Positions 1 to 11,840 of a DNA stretch of 64,000 bases are shown here, piece after piece. The stretch is from Blasia pusilla (lineage: Eukaryota > Marchantiophyta > Marchantiopsida > Blasiales): NCBI GenBank assembly GCA_050084515.1, contig CM114273.1, positions 10,354,001 through 10,418,000 on the forward strand, written 5' to 3'. Position 1 is the first letter of the stretch. Each line of letters begins with the position of its first letter. The translations under genes and the position numbers were made by a program. Under the pieces are notes generated by a model that worked only from the letters and a program-made list of their open reading frames with translations, was not told where the DNA came from and ran no database searches.

Positions 1-1782
1 GCAGTCATCTAGCGGCCCTTCCTCAATCAGAAATTGTTCAACCGCAAGCTCGTGAGTCTTTCATACCAGTGGATGAAAAAAGTTTCTCTCAGTTTGATTT
101 CTTCTCCAAATTGGAACCATCTTTGTGTCCAAGGATGTTAGGGTGGACGATACAAAGATCATAATAGGTGAGAAAATCCAGCCAATGATTGCAGACCGTA
201 AAGTATGGAATCTCCTACCTCTAGCAAATGGTCAATATAGAGTTTACGGCTTGCCTCTCAATTCCTCACGTTCCAAAGTAGACGATCGAGAATTTCCTAG
301 TGCATCGAGCTCTACGTTTGTAACTCCTAGCTTAGTAGATCCGGTATCGACTCCAACTTGACACGTTCGTAACAATGTTGTACTTCTTGAAGACATTCCG
401 GATATCGCCAACCTCAATGGATCTGTCGAACACCAACTGGGCCCTCTGTCCGCCTACTCGTTCCTCTTGCAAGTATCACGCAATAGTTTGCTATCGTCTT
501 TGGCCTTGAAAATGTTCAAGCACATTCTTGTCGACAAGCTGCCACCCACGTACGATGGTAATTGTATTTTTGAGTTGCCTCCACTTGCTGCTCTTGCTCA
601 AAAGAAAGATGGAGGACGCTTGAAGGGTATGGACATAAAGTCTGATTGTCATCGATGGTGCAGGCCTCAACGGACTAGTGCTTCAATTCCACATGGTCCG
701 TGGATTGTCTCCCGCCGCCAATGCGTTGGAGCCTTGGAGTATAGAAGTCCAGCATGCTCGTATCTAGAGCGCAACAGGCGGGTCAATGTGTCGCAATTCC
801 CCCCCAAGAATGCAGAAACTCCATATGAGGTCGGTGCCACCATACCGCCGGGAGGCCATCGATGTCCTCATTGTTAAGCATCCCCATCCCCTTTTTGCGT
901 TGGAGCGTGTCTTGCATACATATTTTTCATTGTCCACGACTTGGGTTCCACGTCAGAGTACACGAGGCTGGCAGTTCATGTTGGCTCCCACACTCATCCT
1001 GTGAGCGATGCAATTCAGGGACACATTAAGGAGGATGTGGCAAAGAAAGTGGCCGAGGTCTATAGAAACTCTCCTGGTTGAAAGCCCGGAGTGATCAAGT
1101 TAACAACAACATCACAAATTTGTGAACAATTTCTTGGAATCCTTGGATAGGGCAAGATCACGGCTGCTGAGAAGAAACAACTCTGGAAAAATCTCGCATT
1201 TCTCGCTGATCCTGAATGCTTTTGGAATTTTCTGCGTCAAATACGAGTACTGGATGGAAAGACGGCCGAAATGGATGCCATTGCCAAAATCAAGGCCAAC
1301 TCCAGATTTCCATTCATTCAGAGATGGCACTTCATGGGCCAAGGAGACAAAGGATCAAGGGCCTATGTCTTCAAAACGTCAACGACAAGACCGTGGAGTG
1401 GCCTCGATCTTATAGATTGAATGAGGGAAGGGGAAGATCTTTACGGCAGTTGGGTAAGCTTTGATATTTGCTACAGAGTGCTAAACGGATGGTTGAAAAT
1501 GGGTGCTCACGTTTATGACCATGTGGAGAAGGGACTCAAAACTATATTTGTCTGTGAAGTAAAAGCATAAGATGTTGAAAGTTTGAAGATGTGCGTTGGT
1601 TACTCTTATTGGAGGTGGTGAAGGAAAACAAAAGGCCACTCCTGGGAATTTATGGGTTCATGGCGGACAATGCACAACCTGGGTGGATTGCTATCACGGA
1701 AGTGTTCTGGGGTGGAGAGGTTCAACCGGAGAGAGAAAGGTCGGATGCTTTCCATTGGCAACAGTGTGTGACCCGGTACATG
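1..1782 (+). pseudogene. MULE-type transposase, exon 1, copy A (broken)
   Basis: The window begins about ten codons into the coding exon seen complete in copies C (from 47008) and D (from 54336). Pieces in shifting frames match, in order, the N-terminal region (VWNLLPLANGQYRVYGLPL), the Cys-rich finger and the start of the DDE-like core ending near FHWQQCVTRY at 1776. Stops and frameshifts occur throughout, for example a TGA at 359-361 where other copies read Ser, and a TAG after LGILG near 1148. Sequence identity to the other copies ends exactly at 1782, where the gypsy-1 LTR starts. It cannot encode a functional transposase. Confidence 0.7.
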
Positions 1783-3010
1783 TAATGTCTAAGTGTTTCT
1801 TATTTACAGTCAATTGTAGAGTTCGATCCCCAAGAGGATCATTGTTGGATGAAAAGAGAGTATAAGGTGATGATTATGTTGTAAAAGTGTAATTGATTAT
1901 GTAATTCAATTGTAGTATTCCAGTATTAGCTTTCGATCCTTCTTAGTACCTATGTTTTCTTCTTCAATTCTCTCGAGTGGAGTTTAAAGGACACTCAGGA
2001 AATTTTTTCTCTCATCATCTCGGAACCTCACAGAGACCTCAAGAATAAAGCTGGCTTCTCCTACTTTCGGAACTCAATCCGTCGGGGCAGGTTACTCTCT
2101 ATCAAACAGATTTCATACAACTTTATATTGATTATTCCATTGATGAGAAAGGTTCGCCTGATTCACTCTTCATTCGGCAGACCCAAAAAGAATGTTCAGA
2201 CATAAGCATCGCACATTAGAATGAATGAATGAATGCTTTACTACTCCATCAAGAATTGGAAGACTTCAAAGTATCTACAAGCTCGAGAGGGTACATCTCT
2301 CTTGCTCGGACCATTCCTACAGCATAAGGACTTCATGAGCGAATGATGATAATAGCTTCTGTCCGGTTTCTTAAATATTCTCGAGAGTAAGATCGTTTCT
2401 ATGATCCGAAGCGTTCTTGATGAAGGGTGTGTCTTTTCAATATCTGTAACTACCTAGATCTATGGTTCTCTTAGCTTTTCCTACGATCCCTATGAATCCG
2501 CGGTACAAAATTGTCCTAACTACCAATTTGATACAAAGGGTCGCGCCCTTTCCTAGTCTAATTGTTCTAACTATGTGTCATTTCGAATCTCAATTCTGCT
2601 GAGCTTCGCTGCGCTAAATTTCGGAGGACGAAGTTCTTCTTTCTTCTTTCTTCGCTCTTCGTGCTTCGTTCTTCGTGCTTCGTTCTTCGTTCTTGCTTAG
2701 TTCCGTTCAATAGCGAAGCTCTTCGGGCTTCGTTATATAGAGCCGTTGAGCTTCGTAAGACTTTGTTAAGCCGTTAGACTTTGTTAAGATTTTTGTTAAG
2801 CTTCGCTGAGCTTCGCGTTGAACTTTTATACTTCTTTACAGATTTTGACTCTCCTCTAAGGCAAATCCTTGATCTTCATCTCTCTGCCTTGTCTTGGGAG
2901 CTTGGTGATTCACTTATTCTTCTTCATAATAATAGATAATCATAATATACAAGAGTCTTCGTTGAATAAAATGATATATTCTTCAAGATTACAAAATTGT
3001 GGGTATCACA
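1783..3010 (-). repeat. 3' LTR of gypsy-1 (about 1,228 bp)
   Basis: Read on the minus strand the segment starts TGTGAT and ends ATTACA, the expected TG..CA termini as a short inverted repeat. A purine-rich tract (GAGGGAGGGGG) lies immediately upstream of the start, as expected for the polypurine tract. The opposite edge coincides with the point where MULE exon 1 homology stops. Inside lies a run of CTTCG-type short repeats (about 2630-2770). Only one LTR is present, so the boundary rests on these signals and not on an LTR pair. Confidence 0.65.
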
Positions 3011-3284
3011 TACCCCCTCCCTCAAATGTGAGCCGCCCCGGCGAACACTTCATGATGTATCTGCTATCTCCATAAATGTGTCGTCTAAACTATCAAATTC
3101 AGGGTTAGGCACCAAACGGCCATGAATCGTAGAAGGTTTGTTGATAATGTTAGGGTATGATTGCGCATTCTTTTCGTGACTTGTTAACAACTAAGTGACT
3201 CGAGGACTTCATTCTCGGACTAAGACATCGGATGGAGTGAATCTTTGGTAATTCTTCAAGAGTAATGGAAAGAGTGGGTACTAC

Positions 3285-4891
3285 TTACGGAAGAGATTTA
3301 GTATGATTGTCGAATTGGCGCTTCCAATGTTTGTTGATGTAGTCGATTTCCTCGTTCATCTGCTCTTCGAAGTTCTTGGTTGCTTCGTCGACCAGTTCTT
3401 TGACATCGTCCGGGTCCATCTGGGCTTCGTTGAGTAGCTTCGCTCTCCCTCCAAGGCTGCGATCTTCCGGTAGCCTCGCCCTTTGTGCGTAAGTCTTTGT
3501 TCGCTTCTTGATGTTCTTGAAGCGGCCCAAGACTCGGCATGTTGGATTGATAACTTCTTGAATTTGGTGTGAACCTGCTGTATCTGATGTCGATACTTGT
3601 TAATGAGGTGCGAAGCCTCCTTGATCTGCGAAACTAACTGATCCGCCCCACATTCGAGGTTAAGCACCAGACTTTCCCATTGGCGTGCGTAAGGCCAGCC
3701 CGTCGACGACTTTGGACCAAGTCGCTCACGAGTTTTGCGGCGTGGTCGCGTTTCTTCGAGTTCCCGATTCCGTATTTGTAGATTCGTTTCTGCTACTCGA
3801 CGCTGTACTTCGTGGTCTAACGAAGCTTGGGCTCTGCAGTTGAGGTCGTGCAAGCCTTCAAAATAATCGTCCACGGACGCCGTATCCTCGAGTTGAAGAA
3901 TCCGCTGGAGTTGGTTCATGACGGGAACTGCTAATTGCAAGAACCACATCATGTCGTCTGCCGTCTGCGACATGAGACGAAGCGTAGGTTGATGATCCCT
4001 TGCCCGCGGGGTCTCGTCGGAATTCTCCTGCATGACAGGTTCTGGGTCCGGGGCTGATTCAAAATTGAACTGGCCTCGCTTTGGCCGGGGCATGTCGTGG
4101 ATAGCTTCGTCTTTCTTCAAAGCCGAAGTGTGCGGATGTTGCTGAGGTGCTTCAGAGGGCGGGGTGACTTTGCGGCTATCCCTGGTACTAGTTGCGCCTT
4201 TCCGTGATAGTCGGACGGGGGTCACTTGCGTCCAATCTAACGCCTCCTCTGCGGTCAATTCCTGCTTGTGAATGTAAAGGTGAATCAAGAAAGGAGAGAG
4301 GAAGGACTTCGTGCTTGGATGAAGCACGTCCACGATTCCTCGTACGTGCCCGTCCACAAAAGCAGCAAAGTCAACTCCTGGGGCTTCGGGGTCGAGGTAT
4401 TGATTCCAGATGATGTAGCACATCTTCAAGATCTTGTTCGATAGATAGTAAGAACGAGCGGGATAAAACATGGTCATCAGATGTTTGCAAAACTGACCAA
4501 AGACGGGCGGAGAGAGTGACGAAGCCTTGTAGCCGTTCCTGCCCAGACGCTCAGACGTGACACAGCCGAGTGCTAAAAGATCTTCATGTTTGACGAGCAA
4601 CTCTGTGTCATACTCGTACTCTGGCGCAGCCGGGAGCAGATAAGTTGCTCTCCAGTTGTCCGCCGTCTAGTGTTGGGGCTGAGCTCGATACCGAAGACCC
4701 TTCTTTCGAAATTTGGCGACTGCAGACGCCGAGCGAAGCTCGCCCAGGAGTTCTCCTGATGTTAGAGTCCAGTTGGCTTGAAAGAAAGTTGCCAACGATC
4801 GCTCCTCCTCCAGCCGCCGATCGGCTCGGTGGCGACTTGACCGTCGGCATCGCCGGCCGCGCGAAATGGGTGTGGCGTCTTCGCGAGGCAT
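3285..4891 (-). pseudogene. Extra ORF downstream of gypsy-1 integrase (unknown function)
   Basis: This ORF begins at a Met near 4891 and reads to about 3545 with one internal stop near 4669. The C-terminus continues in another frame (ORF 3285-3530), implying one frameshift. An intact version would be about 530 residues. It lies between integrase and the LTR, the place of env-like or accessory ORFs in some plant gypsy elements. I see no signal peptide or convincing membrane span. The middle is Pro/Ser/Arg-rich, and the second half is rich in Glu, Gln, Arg and Leu, suggesting coiled coil. I do not recognise a domain. Its length amid decayed neighbours suggests it once encoded a protein. Confidence 0.5.
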
Positions 4892-5239
4892 GTTGCTAGG
4901 TCGATCTCGATGGACACCGTGTGCTTTGGCTGCTACGCAACCGTGGTGATCCCGTCCATGAAAATACCCGCTTGGGAGTGCGATGGCCGCTCTTATAGTC
5001 CGCTCCGTTCTTGGTCGTGGCGCGTCGGGGTTTACAAGAAAGTGGGCGCTGCGACTTTCGCCACGCTTCCCCGTCCTATCTTCCTATCTTCCGCGGCTTG
5101 CCGCTTTGCCAAGCATGGGCCATCTGGAACCTCGATGCTTCGCTACTTCGCGAAGAAGCACGCAGTCTATCTTGAACCGGTGCTTCGTGACTTTGCGAAG
5201 CACGGGCGTTCGCCTACCCCCTTCCTCATGTTTTGATCA

Positions 5240-6516
5240 TCCTCGGTTGGGCTCATAATACCGGCGCACATGCATTCCATTGACTTGCGTGGGCAGGGAT
5301 TCTCCCTGTGAAGGTTTCTAATTGGAGGGGTCCATTATCATAGATGGCCAATACCGGTAGGGTCCCATCCAATTTAATTTTAATTTTCCGGGAACTTTAG
5401 TCGCGGTTATCATCTGATAGCACTAAGTCGCCAACATTGATAGATTGTGGCCGGAGATGTCGATCGTAACGTTTCTTACGTTCTTTTCGCACTTGGGCTG
5501 TCCGTCGTAACGCGAGCATGTGTGCTTCTTCCAACTCCACTAGAGTCTCATTCTGTGTTCGATAACCGTCCCGAGCCTTCCGTTCTTGTGCCCTCCAATA
5601 CCCGATAAGTGGGCAACGCCCATTGAATAGGTGTTAAGGGATGTACGCCATAAGTCAGGAAGAACGGGGTGTAGTTTGTCGTCACCTTCTCAGCTGTTCG
5701 GTACGCCCATAATGCTGGGGCAATTTTTGTGTCCCAATCATAGGAATAGGTTACCGTTAATCGATTCAATATTCGGCAAATGAGGCCGTTCGATTTTTCC
5801 GTCAACCCGTTGGCTTTTGGGTTGTATGGAGTGGTTTTCCGATGCTTAATGAGAAAGTGGGAAGTGAGAGACTCAATAGTCTGGTTCAAGAAGTGCGTCC
5901 CCCGGTCACTGACTAGTTCCAACGGACAGCCATAACGCGTGATGATCATCTCGTATAAAAACTTAGCCACTGTTTCACTGTCATCTTTCCGCGTGGCTAT
6001 TGCTTCAACCATCTTAGTACAATAGTCCGTGGCGATAAGAATATACTTCCGCCGGGTTTGGCGAGTGGCCGGGGAGATAGGGCCTACAAAGTCAATGCCC
6101 CATTTTTCAAAAGGAGCTAGGGGCATGATGGGGACCAAAGGCCACCGCGTAGTCGCCGTGGGTCGACCTGCTCTTTGACAGGCATCACAACTCCGAATAA
6201 AATTACCTACGTCTTTGTACATAGTCGGCCACCAATATCGTACGGCCAAAATTTTCTTCACGGTATTTTTTACCGCATAGTGTCCACCGGAATCAGCCAT
6301 ATGCAGAGCTCTGATGACCTGGGGAACCTCTTCAGCTTCCAAGCATCTTCAATGCTCTTCAGCATCACCTAATTTGAATAAGACCCCTTGACAGAGCTCA
6401 TAAGGGCCTATCCGATGTAAAAAAACTGCGCGTTCTTCCGCTGTCATCGGGGCAGGAAGTCGCAGAGTCATTAAGAAACGCAGAATATCCACATACAACA
6501 ACTGGCTCAACCGTTC
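5240..6516 (-). pseudogene. gypsy-1 integrase
   Basis: The open part (5548-6342) carries the HHCC zinc-binding end (H..H, then SCDACQ), followed by the DDE core: first Asp in WGIDFVGP, second in VSDRGTHF, and the Glu in NGLTEKSNG. The N-terminal lead-in (PMTAEERAVFLHRIGPYELC) lies upstream of 6342 behind a stop. The C-terminal region (YDRHLRP, VGDLVL) continues to about 5260, again with a stop. It would insert cDNA into the genome in the nucleus. Stops mean this copy is dead. Confidence 0.85.
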
Positions 6517-8034
6517 CTATGTGATCTGGAACAGATCTTCATCGGGAAAGGTATCATTGACTGATTGGGTGAGGTCCGCGTTTGTCATCCTCAACGGGAA
6601 AGAAAATCGGCATTGGTATGCACCTTGCGATGCGGTCACCACATCGAATGTGAATTCTTGTAGCAACAAGATCCACCGTGCAATGCGTCCTGACAGGTCG
6701 GCTTTCACCATTAAGGGTCTGAGTGCAAAATGATCCACATGAAAGACAAATTCGTACCCTAATAAATAGTGTCGGAACTTTTTACACGAGAAGACCATGC
6801 CTAATGCCTCTCGTTCAGTGGTTGTATATTTCTGCTCTGCCGCCGATAGTTGTCGGCCGGCGTAGTAAATTGGAAAATCATGTTTGTGCTCATCCAATTG
6901 GCTGAGCACTACTCCAATGGCAAATGAGGATGTGTCTACATACACGTGGAAGGGTTTGGTCCAATCGGGGGACCGAAGTACAAGAGCCTTCTGCAATGCG
7001 TCTTTTAAGGTGTCGAATGCCACTGGGCATGCTGGTGTCCACTCCCATTCGGTGGTCTTCTTAAGTAATGCAGTAAGAGCGCCTGCTCTTACCGCGTAAT
7101 CTTTAATGAACCGTCGATAATACGCGACATGGCCCAAGAATCCTCTCAATTCCCGGAGATTAGTGGGTGGTTCCAATGCAACGATAATATCCACCTTGGC
7201 CTTGTCGACCTCAATTCCTTGCGCCGACACTTGGTGTCCCAGCAGAATTCCTTGTTTCATAGCGATATAGGATTTGTCCGGATGAAGGGACAAATGCATT
7301 TCGCGACAACGTGTGAGTGTTAACTCTAACTTTTCAAGATGTTCGGCCTCCGTGCTAAAGATACAAAAATCGTCTAAAAAGATTTCGACGAACTTCCGAA
7401 GATACTCCTGGAAGATGGAGATCATCATCCGTTGGAAAGTAGCTGGGGCATTGCACAACCCAAAAGGCATTACGCGATATGCGAAAGTTCCCCAGTCTGT
7501 CGTGAACGTTGTGAGGGGACGATCCTTTTCTCTTATGGATACCTAGTTGTACCCCGAATACCCGTCCAAGAAGGTATAATGCTCGTGCCCGGCCACTTTA
7601 TCCAAAATACTGTCGGTGAAAGGTAGCGGATGGTGGTCTTTTAAGGTGGCCGCATTTTATTTCCGATAGTCCTGGCACACTCGGATTTTGCCCGTTTGTT
7701 TTTGAGGCACAATTACCATGGGCGACACCCACTCGTTGCTTAACACCGGATAGATTATTCCTGCCTCGAGACGCTGATCAATCTCGTCCTTGACTAACAA
7801 TGAGTACTTTGGGTTCAGTCGATATTGGCGCATTCGCACCGGGACCGCGCCTTCTTTAAGATCAATTCGGTGTTCACCATATTGTGCGAGAATGCCTCTC
7901 ATTTCATCCATAGAGTATGCAAAGACATCCAAATACTCAAACAGTAGTCTTTTATATTTTATAAGTGTGGTAGGAGACAAATCCGCCGAAAGGCGTAGAG
8001 ATTTTTGATGCAATATTGACTGGACATAGTCCAC
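6517..8034 (-). pseudogene. gypsy-1 reverse transcriptase and RNase H
   Basis: The RT N-terminus (7657-8034) shows the gypsy pattern EAGIIYPV...WVSPMVIVPQK...IRVCQDYRK. After a stop-bearing stretch, RT resumes with MPFGLCNAPATFQRMM and the palm motif IFLDDFCIFS (an FLDD version of the usual YxDD). RNase H follows with VYVDTSSFAIGVVLSQ, TEREALGMVFSCKKFRHYLLG, and FHVDHFALRPL where many elements have DHxAL. In-frame stops between about 7470 and 7660 inactivate it. The TTEREAL and SGRIARW style resembles gypsy elements I associate with non-seed plants. Confidence 0.88.
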
Positions 8035-8661
8035 GCTCCCGAACCATGTAATCTGTAAAACTGGAAGGTGCTATGACCTAGCTTCTCTTCCTCTTTAGTC
8101 GACCTTGGCTTGGAGGGCGACTCCTCATCTATTTCATAACATTCTAAATAATATACATTGACGAGTACTCGATGAGCGGTGGTGTTGTCTTGATCGATGT
8201 ATAGCCGTTGTCGATCGGTGGCGTCTCTCCTTGGGGTGGTCGAGATTTCCACGACGGCTTGATGAGCCGCTTGAGTCTGATTCGGCGCCGAACGTGAACC
8301 GACGCCTTTTCCAATTTGTAGTCACTCTCGCCATCTACCCCGGGGTCTTCCAATGAGCAAAGGATAGCCCGTCGCGGTCGGGGTGTAAGACTAAGTAGTC
8401 CAACATAAACAACACTCCCCAAGCATGGTCGGAATTTGCGTGAGTGTCAGGGTCTCTTCCGGATTGATCTGCAAACCGCAAGTACTTGTCGTGGGCTCGC
8501 ACACCGTGTACCCTAGGGCCTGAGCTGTTTGCTCCGTCATAATATTGATTCCGCTTCGGAATCAATGGGGACCTTCTTAATGGTATGGCCTCAATCTCCA
8601 CCTCCACTTTGGGGGCTCCCAAGTCCTCGACCCATCGAACAGTCCACCATCGGCAACCGCT
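8035..8661 (-). pseudogene. gypsy-1 protease region, degenerate
   Basis: This stretch joins gag to RT, where retropepsin should lie. Fragments in different frames are suggestive (KYLRFADQS; a Leu-rich stretch before PDRDG), but I cannot find an intact D-S/T-G catalytic motif. The best fragments (8335-8622 and 8144-8422) overlap in different frames, consistent with several frameshifts. I call it protease by position only. Confidence 0.4.
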
Positions 8662-10024
8662 TCACGCTGCCTTCTGGGTCTTTTTGCGGCTGATTTTCCA
8701 CCGCTGCAGGATTTTTCCGTATACTGGGTTATCCATTAGCAACTGCAGCAGGGTTATGTTGGCCGGGGTTGACGCCAAGTCCCTCAGTAAATCGTATGCT
8801 TCTAGGACCAGTGGTGATGTCGCCATGGCTTGGAGTGTCGTACTTGGGTTGGCCTTTGCCTTCTCTGGGGTCTGTTTCCCCTCTGGTTCCTGGGCCTCCC
8901 GCACCTGAGCATGGACCTGGTCCTCCACGTCTTGATGGAAGTATTTCGGATGACTTCGGTCAAAGGCCGGGTCCACATCACCTTTGAGGATGGCCTTTTC
9001 GGCACGTAAGGTGTTCACCGCTTTGTTCTTGGGCTCCCGAGCTTCGCGCGAAGACGAAGCACCCTTCTTTACCTTTGGGGTCCCTGCGGTCTGACTCTTT
9101 GATCTCGTGGTGACCGCCAACACTGTTTCTTGGAATTCTTTGGGCCAGTCTGATGATTCTTCGTTGGCCCCTTGGGTTGAGTCTTCCTCGCTGATCGTGA
9201 CTCGCTTTGGTCTCGGGGACACTACTTCTTCCACCCGGACCAGTTGTACATTTACATCGTTCTTGGGCTCTGGTTGAGCTGCTGGAGTATTTACATACCT
9301 GACCAACAAACGTGGGACCTTAGGCTCCGGGCATTCCACGCCAGTGTGCCTGCCCTTCTTGCAGTTCCCGCATAAGGGATTGAGTCCCACTTCGGGTTTG
9401 GGCAATTATTGGCCCAATGGTCTGCTGCGCCGCAATTATAACAACAATTTCTCTTGATGGGTGGCGTGAAGGCCGCCGGACCCATAATCTGTCTCAGGGG
9501 TCTCTGTTCCCCGTATTCCGGAGGTACATACCGCGTGATCCAGCTTCTTCCAGGGTTTGGGGGTGGCACCGCTTGCACGGCATAGCACCCTTCCCACTGT
9601 TCTGGTTCATACCATCCTTCTTCAATAGGGGCCTCTTCCTGGACCCACCGCAGATCCGGCTGAGCAGGGCATTCTTGTACAGTATGCCCCTGGGTTCCAC
9701 AACTACTACACCAAACGTTGGGCCTCATCAGCCCGGGTCATCTTTTGGGGTCCTTCTGGGCCGCCAGGTGTACCTTCAACTCAGCCATTTGTTTACTGAG
9801 TTCCTCCATGGCCGATTTGCCGGCCTTCCTTGTCGTCCCTCTTAGTGGACTTTCCGACCGCTGAGGACGACGCTTGGTACTTGGTCGGGTTTTGGCCTGA
9901 TGCTTGGGGGAGCGATGACGCCTGCTCTTCCCCTTCCTCTTAGCTTTTACCTCCTGCTCCGAGTCCGAGGACTCAGACGAATCCTCCGTAGAGGATTCCG
10001 TGTCGGTGGAGGACGCCTTAGTGT
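8662..10024 (-). pseudogene. gypsy-1 gag C-terminal half with three zinc knuckles
   Basis: Three CCHC knuckles of the form C-x2-C-x4-H-x4-C are visible: CSSCGTQGHTVQEC, CYNCGAADHWANNC (both in the frame of 9291-9728) and CGNCKKGRHTGVEC (frame of 8662-9405). They bind nucleic acid in retroelement Gag. Downstream is a Lys/Glu/Arg-rich linker of about 200 residues leading to pol. Upstream (9738-10024) is a Ser/Glu-rich then Arg/Lys-rich segment. The capsid part is missing, cut off at about 10024. Two frameshifts separate the three open pieces. Confidence 0.75.
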
Positions 10025-10345
10025 GCAACCAATCCAAACCGACTGGTTGCAAGTTGCATGGCCAAATTTACTTGCAACCCGTCGGAATCGGACGAGTTTC
10101 CTGAGTATGCAACCAGTCGGAAAAGGAGGGGTTGCAAGTCGCATGGCCAAATTTACTTGCAACCCGTCAGAATCGGACGGGTTGCACTAGGTGGTTCCTG
10201 GGTGTTAAACTACATTAGGAACGGACAGGTCGCAGAGTCGTTCAGGGGATGCCTCGGCCTTGCAACCTGTATGGTTCCGACAAGTAGCTTACTTTTTGGA
10301 CTTCAGAGCTATTTTCGTTCCCTTCTCACATTGGGGTCGTTGCAG
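10025..10345 (+). repeat. Palindrome-bearing intron of copy A transposase
   Basis: About five diverged copies of the 27-bp palindrome lie here, based on GCAACCCGTCGGA, one central base and the inverted complement. The segment ends with TCGTTGCAG, the 3' splice site used before exon 2 in copies A, B and D. The sequence matches the corresponding intron in copies B (25839-26363) and D (51787-52329). Confidence 0.7.
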
Positions 10346-11840
10346 GGATTGAACATTCATGAAAATGCCCTCTGCCCCAACACAAGTGGAGCTGAAAGTG
10401 TTCATTCCTCTCGAAGGTTGTCACAAGCATGCCAAAGAATTTCACTCGTGGAGGCATGCCAAAAAGACCAAGCAAGAGCAATGCTACAGTATGCAACATC
10501 CCTTATCTTCCTCACAAAAGGCATAACAAAAGGAAGGGGGCCTTCAATCCACGAGCTCTATGTCAAGGCGGCTGTGAGATCAGGTGATGAGAGACTCTAT
10601 GTGGAAGCCTTCAACTAGTGCGTAGCAGGAACTCCCCTTAAGCAAGACGTACATATTGCTGGGGATATTCGTGGGCACGTTTCAAGATGTCCCATACAGA
10701 TGGTGGTAGAGCAGTCCGAGCAAGACTTGTGGAGATCCAGATAAGTATCTTGACTTCAGGCAGGTGAAGAGGCAGCATTGAGGAACAAACCCGGTGATTG
10801 ATTTGGATGAGGAAATCACGCCGCCCACGTATTCAGGGACCCCGGATTGCTCCCAAATCCGTGATGGAGTAACTTCTCCAAAATCAGTGAATGTTTTATT
10901 TTAAAAGCCCTCCGTTGCTGGAAGTTCGCAACATCTGGTCGCTGGGTGGTTCAACAATATGGGATTTCGGTCATGGAGTTGGATTGCAACTTGAAACGGT
11001 GGCATATATCTCAGAGCAACCTTGGACCTCGACCCACTTGTAGGGCAGGATCTAATGGCATTAGGAGAGCATGCGGCACTTTACTAAATAAGAACTGTAC
11101 AAGGATTTGACGACCACTGCCAGGGTTTTGGGGACTCAAAACCTTTGATTGTTTCACAAGGACCGGGGATCAATTGAAGTACTTCTTCAGCCCAAATGAA
11201 TCTTGTGCTTTCTGGAAGTCTTATCCGGCTGCCATTGGAGCTCCGGGGAATACCCCCATGATTTGGCCCATCGTTGCAAGTACGAATTGCACTTAGGACG
11301 AAGTGGACAATCTTACAAGTGCCGGTTTGAGACTCTAAGACGGAGGAAGTTCAAAGCATTACTGAGACCTTTGCATTTTGTATTCAACCCAAGATTGATG
11401 TCAACATGTACCCAAAGAAGGTGGATGATCTCAATCCACTATTTTTGTTTGAGTCTAGAAATGGGGTGAAGAGAAACATACTGTGTAGGCCAACGGTGGA
11501 GAGAAAAAACCGAATTGCATCAGCTCGAGAGGCAAAAATGGAGATCATCGGCACAAAAGATGTCCAAAGTGGCAATGGAATAGGAAGGATGTATTGGGTC
11601 AGGAACAACACTGTAAATTCAAGTGTCACGAGGGTGTATGTGGTGCATATCTGTTGCTTTCCCACATGTTCATGTGATGACTTTGTCCAAAGGGAGACAA
11701 GTGGAAAAAGGTATTTCCCTTGTAAGCACATGTACTATGTGTTGCTTGTAGTTTTAAGAGAGTTGGAGGTAGGAGTAGGAATCCACCAACCAATTATGTC
11801 CCACAAAGAAGTGCGAAGTATTCTAAACAAACCACTTTGA
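10346..11840 (+). pseudogene. MULE-type transposase, exon 2 with SWIM finger, copy A
   Basis: Exon 2 follows TTGCAG and begins GLNIHENALCPN. It reads through a helical region (LYVKAAVRSGDERLYVEAFN) and ends with a SWIM zinc finger, CSCDDF...RYFPCKHMY (CxC...CxH), then a stop at 11838-11840. SWIM fingers at the C-terminus are typical of MULE transposases and FAR1-type relatives. In-frame stops (after VEAFN at 10616, near 10740, near 10780) and frameshifts break it. The last ~435 bp (11406-11840) is open and contains the complete SWIM motif. In an intact gene the protein would be nuclear and DNA-binding. Confidence 0.75.

Larger units (their letters stand above)
1783..10024 (-). mobile_element. 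Ty3/gypsy retrotransposon gypsy-1, 5'-truncated
   Basis: On the minus strand the order is gag with zinc knuckles, protease remnant, reverse transcriptase, RNase H, integrase, an extra ORF, polypurine tract and 3' LTR. This is the Ty3/gypsy order (integrase after RNase H). The 5' LTR and the N-terminal part of gag are absent: the element stops near 10024 against palindrome-bearing intron of MULE copy A. It was inserted in exon 1 of copy A (3' LTR edge at 1783), and a later deletion must have removed its 5' end together with the rest of that exon. Confidence 0.8.

Noticed and set aside
4645-5258. Overlapping plus-strand ORFs opposite gypsy-1
   Set aside because: The minus strand carries the extra ORF and integrase tail; plus-strand frames are GC-biased shadows without motifs.
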